Below, piece after piece: positions 25,801 through 33,103 of a stretch of 64,000 nt of DNA (position 1 is the first letter of the stretch; each line of letters starts with the position of its first letter). The DNA lies in the NCBI RefSeq assembly GCF_028281305.1, contig NZ_JANQKD010000011.1:1-64000 (forward strand), written 5' to 3'. This stretch comes from Pelagibius sp. GTDB lineage: Bacteria > Pseudomonadota > Alphaproteobacteria > Kiloniellales > Kiloniellaceae. A program made the translations under genes and the position numbers. A model generated the notes under the pieces. That model saw only the letters and a list, made by a program, of their open reading frames with translations. It made no database searches and had not been told where the DNA came from.

Positions 25801-26415
25801 GGGCAGGTCCGATACCGCCTGGAGGGCGAGGACAAGGCGCGGATCGGTGCGCGCCTGGCTTTGGTGCATCTTCTGGACCGCAAGCCGGAGGCGAGTCTGG
25901 CGGCGCTGGACGCCAGCGACATCGAAGCCCCCGGCGAGGAGTTGAGGCTGCAGCGCCAGCAATTGCGGGCGCGGGCCTTCGCCGAGCTGGACCGCGCCGA
26001 AGAGGCGCTGAAGATGCTGGCAGGCGATGAAAGTCTGGATGCGGAGACCTTGCGGGCCGACATTCACTGGCGCCTGCGGCGCTGGCCGGAGGCCGTCTCG
26101 TCACTGTCCAACCTCATCCCGCTGCTGCCGCCGCGGCGCCCCATGACCGTCGATGAGAGCCAGCTCGTGGTTAACCTCGCCGTTGCCCTGATGCTTTCCA
26201 ATCAGGCCGTCGAGTTGGAGGACCTGGACCGGCGCTACGGCGCGGCCATGGCCGAGGGCCCGCACAGCGACACCTTCACACTGCTGGTCGGCGATGGCGA
26301 GAAGGCGGCCATCACCTCCATCGCCGACGAACTCAGCAAGGTCGGTCGGGCCCAGGACTTCATGGCCAATTACCGCGAGCGCATCCGCGACGGCGAACTC
26401 AGCCAGGTGAACTGA
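22894..26415 (+). CDS. Giant periplasmic AMIN-like/TPR repeat protein of motor operon
   Basis: The product has 1173 residues. After a signal peptide (about 1-24), two AMIN-like beta modules share the motif RLVFDWP (41-47 and about 162-168), and a third, more divergent one lies near 400-435 (VVLTFSWDRP). A long Ala/Pro/Glu linker (about 250-360) separates them. From about 600 to the end the protein is helical with TPR-like repeats. AMIN-type modules bind peptidoglycan or envelope partners in other proteins. It starts 2 nt after motB, so it is coupled to the stator gene. Exact function is unknown; a periplasmic scaffold for stators or the basal body is a reasonable guess. Confidence 0.7.
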   Translation: MRWLPSLCLVFALLLLLPLPASAQAAEEITLRGGLHPGYGRLVFDWPRTIDYEVRIAEGKLIVSFAEEAAFAGSVVTRGLRGYAAAPDVAKDGRSLSFDLNGDVDLKHFRLGSKVVIDLRPAAVAARPDEGGEDRAVPAQGEAAADLPQVRVRGGRHADYSRLVFDWPEPVESRVEESADAVRLRFERPARFDISAVRPEGLPQVAGLTVTETGVTVALPRPSRVKLTRSGSKTVLDIYAAAGPQAAKDGSEPNPAERGQIPKNAPAASAGVVDLSPRPAETPPSAAPAGEAPTSLVPESMGGAAQAAPRAAAGDRAPESPKAPASAASEGAEKTAAGQKAAAEPEQGDAAASGAADFVAAATARTRPIDDAARGRLRIDLEPVLTFESSSAQGPTADRFVPVVLTFSWDRPTAAAAFRRGPNLWLLFDRPPPRNLVKSLAAGAPHLGPVRLIEDGEATVIVIGALPTVAPRLTREENSWQVDLRPRNALPQKALAAPVVEKGDYARVRFPLSGARRGYWVTDPDAGDRMVVVPTRGAGMGLALGYTYPQFRSLPSQQGVVLQPLTSSLEVAVVRTGVLVRDANGLLVSGREQRRRPGTPGSAVESRRLFDLEAWRRGSLDDFQQIRGDLMRAMVGADRERLGILRTDLARFYFAHGFDSEALGSLRVIDEEHPRLAQDPVHRLMQAASQWLIQDYRSAAAGLADASLAGEREALLWQAALASAAEDWEAAANAFALTDDLIDSYAPQVRLRLRLAAAEAFLKAGDDGAASLQIGALRRDDLGPREEAQINVIQGAIQLQRGNPEEARSLWSSVRDSRHRSSQARARLALIDLGLEDGSLSAQAAIEELERLRFAWRGDQFEFVLLRRLADLYAGQNRHREALHALRQAVTSFPDSPGARASAQRMREIFADIYRGPGDPAVPPLRALALYQEFRELTPAGPAGDRIIAALADRLVEVDLLDRAAELLDGQVRYRLEGEDKARIGARLALVHLLDRKPEASLAALDASDIEAPGEELRLQRQQLRARAFAELDRAEEALKMLAGDESLDAETLRADIHWRLRRWPEAVSSLSNLIPLLPPRRPMTVDESQLVVNLAVALMLSNQAVELEDLDRRYGAAMAEGPHSDTFTLLVGDGEKAAITSIADELSKVGRAQDFMANYRERIRDGELSQVN

Positions 26416-26427
26416 CCGCGAAGGGAT

Positions 26428-26880
26428 CTAGGGCTCGGGCCGCAGGCTTCTGAACCCGCCCTCGCTCCAGACCACCGCCTCGTAGCAGCGCCGAAGATTG
26501 GTGCCGCCGCAGTCGCTTCCATGGACTGCCAGAAGCAGAACCGGCTGGCCGTTCCAGTCGACAATCCGCCAGGCTTTGGCAAGGAACGTCCGCGCGGCTC
26601 CGTCGGCCACGACGGTGATCGTGCAGCCGCCGGTCCCGCAGAACAGCGATGCGGCCGAGGAGCAGGTGAAGGCCCGGCTGTCGATGATCTCCTCCGGTTG
26701 GCCGTCGCCTGTCAGGTCCGCCTGGACGACCGCGTCTTCCCCCAGTGTTAGCGCACCGTTTTCGAAGGACCGGCAGTCGTCCCGGGCCTGCGCAATGATG
26801 CGCTCGGCGGTTTCGGCGGCAAGGGCCGGCGCCGGAAGCCAGAAAACCGCGCTGATGAGAAGGATTCTCAGCCTTTGCAT
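26428..26880 (-). CDS. Secreted hypothetical protein
   Basis: The product has 150 residues. A signal peptide (LLISAVFWLPAPALA) is followed by a small domain with DLTGDGQPEEIIDSRAF and six cysteines, suggesting disulphides and an FG-GAP-like calcium-type DxTGDG loop. Similar small secreted proteins are common in alphaproteobacteria, with no known role. It is convergent with the TPR gene and lies downstream of fliP on the same strand with a 75-nt gap. Confidence 0.65.
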   Translation of the reverse strand: MQRLRILLISAVFWLPAPALAAETAERIIAQARDDCRSFENGALTLGEDAVVQADLTGDGQPEEIIDSRAFTCSSAASLFCGTGGCTITVVADGAARTFLAKAWRIVDWNGQPVLLLAVHGSDCGGTNLRRCYEAVVWSEGGFRSLRPEP

Positions 26881-26955
26881 GTCCGTTCCCCAATCCGTCG
26901 GCAGGCGCTCTTGAAGATAAGGCAGCCTGACCGGCGGACCAGGGCGAAGGATCAG

Positions 26956-27717
26956 TCAGCCGCCGTAGCTCTGGACCAGGCTGCCGGCGACCATGTACCA
27001 GCCGTCCACCAACACGAAGAAGATCAACTTGAAGGGCAGGGAGATCATCACCGGCGGCAGCATCATCATGCCCATGGACATGAGGATGGAGGCCACCACC
27101 ATGTCGATGATAAGGAAGGGCAGGAAGAGGAGGAACCCGATCTCGAAGGCACGGCGCAGTTCGCTGATCATGAAGGCCGGGATAAGCGCGCGCATGGGCG
27201 TCGCCTCGGGATCCTCCACCGCCTCGGTATCGGTCAGGTCGAGGAACAGCTGCAGGTCCGATTCGCGGACGTGGCGCAGCATGAAGTCGCGCACCGGCGC
27301 CTGGGCGCGGTCCAGCGCCTCGAACTCCGTGATCTCCTCGGCGATGAGCGGCTCCAGAGCCTCGTCGTAGACCGCCTCCAGGGTCGGCATCATCACAAAG
27401 GCGGTGAGGAACAGCGCCAGGCTGACGATCACCGAGTTCGGCGGCGTCTGCTGCAGGCCGATGGCGGTCCGCAGGAAGGATAGGACGACTACGATCCGGG
27501 TGAAGGAGGTCATCATCACCAGGATCGACGGCGCCAGCGAGAGGATGGTGATCAGCGCGACAAGCTGGATGATGCGCCCTGTCGTCGTCCCGGCGGTCTC
27601 GGCTCCGAGATCGAGAGTCAGAGCCTGGGCCAGCGCGGAGTCCGGCAGCAGCAGGGCCAAGAGGGCGGCCAGGGCGGATGCGATGGCGGTAACTCGCCGG
27701 GCGGTGCCGGCGGTCAC
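26956..27717 (-). CDS. fliP: Flagellar export gate protein FliP
   Basis: The product has 253 residues with a signal peptide (about 1-30) and four membrane helices. Signatures include LMTSFTRIVVVLSFLRTAIG and the C-terminal PFKLIFFVLVDGWYMVAGSLV. FliP forms the core of the type III export gate with FliQ and FliR, encoded at 30855-31892. It starts with GTG overlapping the fliO stop (4 nt). Confidence 0.96.
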   Translation of the reverse strand: MTAGTARRVTAIASALAALLALLLPDSALAQALTLDLGAETAGTTTGRIIQLVALITILSLAPSILVMMTSFTRIVVVLSFLRTAIGLQQTPPNSVIVSLALFLTAFVMMPTLEAVYDEALEPLIAEEITEFEALDRAQAPVRDFMLRHVRESDLQLFLDLTDTEAVEDPEATPMRALIPAFMISELRRAFEIGFLLFLPFLIIDMVVASILMSMGMMMLPPVMISLPFKLIFFVLVDGWYMVAGSLVQSYGG

Positions 27718-28094
27718 GACACGGCTCCGCGCAACTTCGCCGCGACCCGGGCGAGGGGGCCGTTGTCGGCGGTTTCCGCACTCGGCACTGCTGGTCGCGC
27801 GGCGATGCTGCTTTCGCTCGCCGGCCGGGCGGGGATAGCGCTCTCGATCAGCAGGTCGCTGCCGTGACCCAGGAGCACCAGGTGTTCGCGGTCGTCGCGG
27901 CGGATCAGAACGAGCTTGCGTTTGGCATCGATCGGGCGCACCTCGACCAGATCGAGGCGGCGCGGCCCATTGGACTTGGTGACGGCCAGACGGTCGCCGA
28001 GCCCGGAACGCCGAACCAGCGCCGCCAGGCCGGCGATCAGGACCAGAACAAAGCCCAGCGCCAGGAAGAAGCGGACATACTCCGCAAGATCCAT
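27714..28094 (-). CDS. fliO: Flagellar export protein FliO
   Basis: The product has 126 residues. One N-terminal membrane helix (about 6-28, RFFLALGFVLVLIAGLAAL) is followed by a small cytosolic beta domain with RLDLVEVRPIDAKRKLVLIR and HLVLLG, the conserved FliO core. FliO stabilises FliP during gate assembly. It overlaps fliP by 4 nt. Confidence 0.85.
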   Translation of the reverse strand: MDLAEYVRFFLALGFVLVLIAGLAALVRRSGLGDRLAVTKSNGPRRLDLVEVRPIDAKRKLVLIRRDDREHLVLLGHGSDLLIESAIPARPASESSIAARPAVPSAETADNGPLARVAAKLRGAVS

Positions 28095-28118
28095 CCGAAG
28101 TCTCCGGAAGCGAGGCGA

Positions 28119-28460
28119 TCAGGGCTTGTTCAATTTCTGCGTGGCATAGGCGGAAAGCGCGCGCCGGCGCTCGCTCGCCGCGCCCAGCAGCTGGGCCAGC
28201 TCGCCCAGGCCGGCGCGCAGGTTCTCACCCAGATAGTTGATTTCTTCCAAGAGGCCCATGAGGCGCGGTCGCAGGTCCCGGGTCTGCTCGCGCGGAAGCG
28301 CTTCAATCGAACTGCAGAGCCAACGGACATCTTCTTCGATCGGCGTCAGGTCGACGATGGAGCCCTTTGCCAGCGTCTGCCGCGCCGACCTCAGCCGCGC
28401 TGCCAGAGCGCCCACTTCCGATTCGATGACGCCCGGCTGGGCAAGCTGGTTTCCGGTCAT
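28119..28460 (-). CDS. Small helical protein in fliP operon, possibly chaperone-like
   Basis: This 113-residue soluble protein is made of long helices (about 8-30, 35-60 and 65-105). Length and helix content resemble FliT/FlgN-type export chaperones, but I see no diagnostic motif. It overlaps flhX by 4 nt (ATGA) and precedes fliO by 24 nt, so it is expressed with export genes. Confidence 0.6.
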   Translation of the reverse strand: MTGNQLAQPGVIESEVGALAARLRSARQTLAKGSIVDLTPIEEDVRWLCSSIEALPREQTRDLRPRLMGLLEEINYLGENLRAGLGELAQLLGAASERRRALSAYATQKLNKP

Positions 28461-28966
28461 TGGCGGTTCTCCTCGGCTGTAGGCGTCGCCCCGGCGCCCG
28501 TGTCACTTTGGTTGTTACTGTCGGATTGTTCGTCGCTATCGGTCTGGTAGAGGTAGCGCAGGATCTCGGCGACGCCGGCGAGCGCGGCCAGCGGGATCTC
28601 GCTCTCGACCTCGACGACCGAGAGGATCTCCGCCAGATCGCTGTCCTTGCGGACCTTGATCCCCCGCTCAAAGGCGATCTGCAGGATCTGTTCGGCGACC
28701 GCACCGCGGCCCGAAGCCGTCACTCTCGGCGTACCGCCTGGTGCACCGCCCGGCGCACCCCCTGGTGTGCAGCCGCGTGCGGCGGCTGAACCCATGCGGT
28801 CAAGCGCGCCGGCGTTGACGTTCTCCAGGGCGATGGCGAGGCCCGCGGGTTCCGCAGAAGAGGTTCCAGCCGTGCTGGTGCCTCTGCGGGCCTTTGACTG
28901 CTCCAGTGGCCGGTTTTGTGTCACGCCGCGGTCCGTCCTGCCGATCCTTGATTGCCCCGCTTCCAC
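28457..28966 (-). CDS. flhX: FlhX, a stand-alone FlhB C-terminal-like protein
   Basis: This 169-residue protein has no membrane segment. The conserved part (about 85-140; RGAVAEQILQIAFERGIKV, LAEILSVVEVESEIPLAAL) aligns with the cytosolic C-terminal half of FlhB after the NPTH cleavage site. In Salmonella, an FhlB/FlhX-type protein can replace the cleaved FlhB fragment. The NPTH motif itself is missing, and a Gly/Pro/Ala repeat (about 67-80) and an acidic Asn/Ser tail are unusual. It is the first gene of the flhX-fliO-fliP run. Confidence 0.78.
   Translation of the reverse strand: MEAGQSRIGRTDRGVTQNRPLEQSKARRGTSTAGTSSAEPAGLAIALENVNAGALDRMGSAAARGCTPGGAPGGAPGGTPRVTASGRGAVAEQILQIAFERGIKVRKDSDLAEILSVVEVESEIPLAALAGVAEILRYLYQTDSDEQSDSNNQSDTGAGATPTAEENRQ
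28730..28772. repeat. Short 12-bp tandem repeat inside flhX
   Basis: About three imperfect copies of a GGTGCACCGCCC-like unit encode Gly-Gly-Ala-Pro steps in the flexible region of FlhX. The reading frame is kept. Confidence 0.5.
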
Positions 28967-29040
28967 CTGTTTGGTTGTGGTGTGGCGAGAAGGGGCCGCG
29001 GAGTTTCCCCCGCAGGTTCAGCAATAGTGACCGATCATGC

Positions 29041-29055
29041 TTAATGATTGGTTAG
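29041..29055 (-). promoter_or_regulatory. CtrA-like box upstream of flhX operon
   Basis: Read on the minus strand it is CTAA, seven bases, TTAA: one mismatch from TTAA-N7-TTAA. It lies 75-89 bp before the flhX start, between the csrA terminator and flhX. Confidence 0.4.
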
Positions 29056-29073
29056 AAGACAGGCCAAATTCGT

Positions 29074-29102
29074 GAAAAAAGCCGAATGACTTGAGCGGCT
29101 TA
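29074..29102 (-). terminator. Rho-independent terminator after csrA
   Basis: On the minus strand AAGCCG pairs with CGGCTT across an 11-nt loop and is followed by TTTT. The stem overlaps the csrA stop codon, so csrA is likely separated from flhX. Confidence 0.65.
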
Positions 29103-29372
29103 GGAGCCTGTCTCCGTTTTTGGGGGAGTGGAGGGCGGTGATGGCGGACTGCCGGCATCGCGGATGGCATCGGCCAGGGCGTCGCTGCCGACTGCCGCGG
29201 CGGCCCGATTCTCTTCCTGAATGCGCTCGAATATCTCGCGCCGCAACACGGTCGCGGAACTGGGGAAGGTAAACCCCAGCTTGATCGACTTACCGCGGAT
29301 ATCCACCACGGTCACCTCGATGTCATCGTTGATGATGACGGACTCGCCGATCTTGCGTGTCAGATAAAGCAT
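29100..29372 (-). CDS. csrA: Carbon storage/flagellin translational regulator CsrA
   Basis: The product has 90 residues. The first ~60 are canonical CsrA: MLYLTRKIGESVIINDDIEV, VVDIRGKSIKLGF and LRREIFERIQEEN. It carries an extra Pro/Ser-rich tail of about 28 residues. CsrA binds GGA motifs near ribosome sites. With fliW in the same cluster it probably controls flagellin translation. It is divergent from flgB. Confidence 0.93.
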   Translation of the reverse strand: MLYLTRKIGESVIINDDIEVTVVDIRGKSIKLGFTFPSSATVLRREIFERIQEENRAAAAVGSDALADAIRDAGSPPSPPSTPPKTETGS

Positions 29373-29428
29373 CGCCCTTTCGGCTCCCCGGCCCCCCGAC
29401 CATGGTTAATGGATACAATTTAGCGCGT

Positions 29429-29444
29429 TTTACGGATTCTTAAC
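29429..29444 (+). promoter_or_regulatory. CtrA-like box upstream of flgB operon
   Basis: TTTA, seven bases, TTAAC: one mismatch from consensus, 90 bp before the flgB ATG in the csrA/flgB divergent region. A TTAACCAT-type half site (minus strand, about 29402-29409) lies nearby. Confidence 0.4.
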
Positions 29445-29533
29445 AAGGCAGGCTTGATCATAGAGCGTAGACGCCTGTGGAACCGGGGGTTTCCTAGGGT
29501 ACCGCCACTTGTCGATGCTGGCACGGGGACGTC

Positions 29534-29941
29534 ATGGACGGGAAACCTGGACTCTTCAGTTTGCTCGCCAAACGTATGGATTGGCTCGGTCAGCGCCAGA
29601 AGGTTCTGGCGCAGAACATCGCCAATGCCGATACGCCCAAGTTTGTGCCGCACGATCTGAAAGCGCAGGAATTTCGTCGGCTGATTGAGCGGCAGGCAAT
29701 GCCGATGCTGCGGCCGGAGGCGACGCAGGCCGGGCATATCCAGACCTCCAGCCTGGGCGACAGCCACCGCAGCACCGAGCAGAAGGAGCGCTACGAGACG
29801 GCACCTTCGGGCAATGCCGTTGTCATCGAAGAGCAGCTCGTGAAGGTGGCCCAGACGCAGAGCGACTTCAATGCCATCACCAACCTCTACCGTAAGCAGG
29901 TTGCGATGATGAAGATGGCGCTGCGCGGGCGCGCCCAGTAG
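29534..29941 (+). CDS. flgB: Flagellar rod protein FlgB
   Basis: The product has 135 residues. It has LLAKRMDWLGQRQKVLAQ, NIANADTPKFVPHDLKA and the C-terminal LVKVAQTQSDFNAITNLYRK helix, all typical of FlgB. It is the proximal rod unit nearest the MS ring and the first gene of the flgB-flgC-fliE-fliQ-fliR-flhB run. Confidence 0.95.
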   Translation: MDGKPGLFSLLAKRMDWLGQRQKVLAQNIANADTPKFVPHDLKAQEFRRLIERQAMPMLRPEATQAGHIQTSSLGDSHRSTEQKERYETAPSGNAVVIEEQLVKVAQTQSDFNAITNLYRKQVAMMKMALRGRAQ

Positions 29942-29991
29942 CGGCGCCCGGTAGCGGCGGCCGTTGAGCCAGAGCAGGAGGCCTGAGCGAC

Positions 29992-30399
29992 GTGGATCTT
30001 GATAAGTCTCTGAACATCTCGGCAGCGGGCATGCGCGCCCAGGGTTCGCGCCTGCGGGTTATCGCCGAGAACATTGCCAATTCCAACTCGACGGCGCAGA
30101 CACCGGGCGGCGAACCCTACCGCCGTAAGCTGGTCACCTTCGATAACGTGCTCGACCGGGCGCTTGGCGTCGAGACGGTGCGGGTCGACTCCATCGTCAA
30201 TGACCGCGGCTCCTTCGGCCGCCGCTTCGAGCCCGGTCATCCGGCCGCCGACGAAGACGGCTACGTGCTGACGCCCAACGTGAACACCCTGATGGAGATG
30301 GCCGACATGCGCGAGGCGCAGCGCAGCTACGAGGCCAACCTGAAAGCCATCGAAACCTCGCGCGCCATGCTGCAGAAGACCATCGACATCCTACGCTAA
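29992..30399 (+). CDS. flgC: Flagellar rod protein FlgC
   Basis: The product has 135 residues from a GTG start. LNISAAGMRAQGSRLRVIAE, NIANSNSTAQTPGG, PNVNTLMEMADMREAQRSYE and MLQKTIDILR are intact FlgC motifs. It is 50 nt after flgB. AGGAGG before the GTG supports this start. A divergent paralogue lies far away at 55202-55600. Confidence 0.95.
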   Translation: MDLDKSLNISAAGMRAQGSRLRVIAENIANSNSTAQTPGGEPYRRKLVTFDNVLDRALGVETVRVDSIVNDRGSFGRRFEPGHPAADEDGYVLTPNVNTLMEMADMREAQRSYEANLKAIETSRAMLQKTIDILR

Positions 30400-30490
30400 G
30401 CGTCATTCATTCATCGCGCCGCCAGGAGGGCGGCGTCGACAGCCAGGACGGCCACCGGGGGGCGGAACAAGCGCCCTTAAGGAGTGAGCC

Positions 30491-30799
30491 ATGATTACCA
30501 ATCCGAGTGGTGCCATCCAGGCCTACGACAAGATGCTGCGCCAGGGCGGCGCATCCGGCCTGGAAGCGCGTGACACGGGCGGCGCGGACTTCTCTTCCAT
30601 GCTGCGCCGCGCCGCCGAGCGTGCCGCCGAGACCGTGCTGGAGGGCGAGAACCAGACCCTCCAGGCCGCAGCCGGCACAGCAGACCTGAACGAAGTGGTG
30701 ATGGCCGTCTCAAAAGCGGAAATGACGCTGGAGACGGCGGTGACCCTGCGTGACAAGGTCGTCCAGGCCTATCAGGAAATCCTCAGGATGCCGATCTAG
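30491..30799 (+). CDS. fliE: Flagellar hook-basal body protein FliE
   Basis: The product has 102 residues, with the usual variable first half and a conserved C-terminal helix: LNEVVMAVSKAEMTLETAV and LRDKVVQAYQEILRMPI. FliE joins the MS ring and export gate to the rod. AAGGAG precedes the ATG. Confidence 0.93.
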   Translation: MITNPSGAIQAYDKMLRQGGASGLEARDTGGADFSSMLRRAAERAAETVLEGENQTLQAAAGTADLNEVVMAVSKAEMTLETAVTLRDKVVQAYQEILRMPI

Positions 30800-30854
30800 C
30801 GCGGCGGGGTTACATGCGGACCGCTTGTCCGACCCCTCCGAGGAGGCAGAGCGC

Positions 30855-31121
30855 GTGAACGGCACCGAAGCCATCGAGATCGGCCGCGAGACGATCTACG
30901 TCATGCTGAAGGTCGGCGCGCCGGTCATGCTGATGGCGCTCGCCGTCGGCCTGATCATCGCCCTGTTTCAGGCGCTGACGTCGATCCAGGAGATGACGCT
31001 GACCTTCGTGCCGAAGATCATCGTCATCTTCGTCGGCGTCATGCTGCTTCTGCCTTTCATGCTGACCAGCCTGACCACCTTTTCGCAGACGCTGTTCGAC
31101 CGCATGATCGCCCTCGGCTAG
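30855..31121 (+). CDS. fliQ: Flagellar export gate protein FliQ
   Basis: The product has 88 residues and two membrane helices: VMLMALAVGLIIALFQALTS, IQEMTLTFVPKI and LTTFSQTLFDRM. I chose GTG 30855 because AGGAGG at about 30839 is well placed and length then matches the family. It is followed by fliR after 6 nt. Confidence 0.94.
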   Translation: MNGTEAIEIGRETIYVMLKVGAPVMLMALAVGLIIALFQALTSIQEMTLTFVPKIIVIFVGVMLLLPFMLTSLTTFSQTLFDRMIALG

Positions 31122-31127
31122 GTCGCC

Positions 31128-31892
31128 ATGCTCGTCGAGTTGCTTCCCAACCAGATTTTCGCACTGCTGCTGATCTTCACGCGGATCGGCACCGCGCTGA
31201 TGCTGCTGCCGGGCTACGGCGAAAGCTACATCTCGACCCGCATCCGCCTGCTGCTGGCGCTGGTCATCTCGGTGGTGATCCACCCGGCGATCGCCCCGGG
31301 CCTGCCAGCGCTCCCGGCCAGCGCGGCGGCGCTTTTCCTGTTGGTCTTCGGCGAGGCCTTTATCGGTCTCTTCCTGGGCTCGCTCTCGCGCCTTCTGATG
31401 GCGGCGCTTTCCATCGGTGGCATGATCATCGCGACGGTGACGGGCCTGGCCAACGCGCTGACCAACGATCCCACGGCGGCCCAGCAGGGCTCCATCGCCG
31501 GATCCTTCCTCTCGACCCTGGCGCTGCTGATCATTCTGCTGCTCGACCTGCATCACCTCCTGCTGCGCGGCGTGATCGACAGCTATCAGCTTTTTCAGCC
31601 CGGCGCGCCGCTCTTCGTCGGCGACATCTCCGAGATGATCTCCCGGGTCGTGGCGAAAGCCTTTCTGCTGGGCTTTCAGATCGCATCACCCTTCGTCGCC
31701 GTCGGCCTGATCTTCAATCTCGGCCTCGGCCTGCTGGCCCGGCTGATGCCGCAGATGCAGGTCTTCTTCATCGCCATTCCGCTGCAGATCCTGGTCGGCA
31801 TGGCTATCCTCATGATCGCTCTGCCCGCGATCATGGGCTGGTTCATGACCGGCTTCCAGGAGACGACCCTGCCGTTCGTCGGACGGCCTTAG
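31128..31892 (+). CDS. fliR: Flagellar export gate protein FliR
   Basis: This 254-residue membrane protein has about six helices. IFTRIGTALMLLPGYGESY, LLLALVISVVIHPAIAPG and ASPFVAVGLIFNLGLGLLAR are typical. FliR joins FliP and FliQ in the gate. It lies between fliQ and flhB with gaps of 6 and 12 nt. Confidence 0.95.
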   Translation: MLVELLPNQIFALLLIFTRIGTALMLLPGYGESYISTRIRLLLALVISVVIHPAIAPGLPALPASAAALFLLVFGEAFIGLFLGSLSRLLMAALSIGGMIIATVTGLANALTNDPTAAQQGSIAGSFLSTLALLIILLLDLHHLLLRGVIDSYQLFQPGAPLFVGDISEMISRVVAKAFLLGFQIASPFVAVGLIFNLGLGLLARLMPQMQVFFIAIPLQILVGMAILMIALPAIMGWFMTGFQETTLPFVGRP

Positions 31893-31904
31893 GAGTCCCG
31901 GACC

Positions 31905-32987
31905 ATGGCGGGTGAAGACGACGACTCACAAAAAACAGAGGAACCGACAAGCAAACGCCTGAGTGACGCGCGCGAGAAGGGCCAGGTTGCCCGCTCGCAA
32001 GAGGTTTCGCACTGGTTCATGATCCTGGCGCTGGCCATCGTCGTGGGCCTCTTCTCCGAACCCATGATTGCGGACATCGGCGGCCTCATGCGCCCCTACC
32101 TGGAACAACCGCACCGCCTCTCGCTCGACACCGGCATGCTGCAGGAGGTGCTCAGCGGCACCGCCATCGACATCATGAAGGTTTCCGCCATTCCGCTGGC
32201 GATCATCCTGCTGGCCGGTCTTCTGGCCGGCACCATCCAGAATGGCGTCATCGTCACCGCCGAGCAGATCAAGCCCAAGCTCTCCAACATCGGCTTCAAG
32301 CGCGGTTTCAAGAAGATGTTCTCCAGCCGGGCGCTGACAGACTTTGCCAAGGGGCTCCTGAAGCTGGCGATCGTCAGCACCGTGGTTGCGATTATGGTCT
32401 GGCCCGACCGCAACCTGGTGCTCGACATGCCGACCATGGAGGTGCAGGACCTGCTGATAATAGTGCGCTTCGAGGCCGTGAAGGTGGTGATCGGCGTGCT
32501 CTCGGTGATGACCATCGTCGCGCTGATCGACGTGCTCTACCAGCGCTACCAGCACCACAAAGAACTGCGCATGACCAAGCAGCAGGTGAAGGACGAGCAC
32601 AAGCAGACAGAAGGCGATCCGATGATCAAGGGCCGTCTGCGGCAGATCCGCGCCGAGCGGGCCCGCAAGCGCATGATGGCCGCCGTGCCGGAGGCCGACG
32701 TGGTGGTCACCAACCCGACCCACTTTGCCGTTGCGCTGAAGTACGACCAGGCGACCATGGAGGCGCCCAAGGTGCTGGCCAAGGGGGCTGACAACATCGC
32801 GCTGAAGATCCGCGAGGTGGCGGAGGAGAACGACATTCCCATCGTCGAAAACCCGCCGGTCGCCCGTGCCCTGCATGCCTCCGTGGAGGTCGATCAGGAG
32901 ATCCCGCCCGAGCACTACAAGGCCGTGGCGGAGATTATCGGCTACGTCATGAAGCTGCGCCGCGGCCTGGCGCATCAACGCCGCTAA
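31905..32987 (+). CDS. flhB: Flagellar export switch protein FlhB
   Basis: The product has 360 residues: a hydrophilic head (KTEEPTSKRLSDAREKGQV), four membrane helices, and a cytosolic domain with the autocleavage motif N270-P271-T272-H273 (VVVTNPTHFAVALKYD). Cleavage switches export from rod/hook to filament substrates. The genome also encodes the stand-alone C-terminal homologue FlhX. Full length, with no oddity. Confidence 0.96.
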   Translation: MAGEDDDSQKTEEPTSKRLSDAREKGQVARSQEVSHWFMILALAIVVGLFSEPMIADIGGLMRPYLEQPHRLSLDTGMLQEVLSGTAIDIMKVSAIPLAIILLAGLLAGTIQNGVIVTAEQIKPKLSNIGFKRGFKKMFSSRALTDFAKGLLKLAIVSTVVAIMVWPDRNLVLDMPTMEVQDLLIIVRFEAVKVVIGVLSVMTIVALIDVLYQRYQHHKELRMTKQQVKDEHKQTEGDPMIKGRLRQIRAERARKRMMAAVPEADVVVTNPTHFAVALKYDQATMEAPKVLAKGADNIALKIREVAEENDIPIVENPPVARALHASVEVDQEIPPEHYKAVAEIIGYVMKLRRGLAHQRR

Positions 32988-33103
32988 GCGCCCTGCCTGC
33001 GCCGGAAGCCCCGGTCAGCGCCCCCTCAAGCCCCCCAAGCCCTGCCAGGCCCCCTCTGTGGCCCCGGACTCCATGATCCTTGCCGAGGACTCGGGCGCTG
33101 TGG

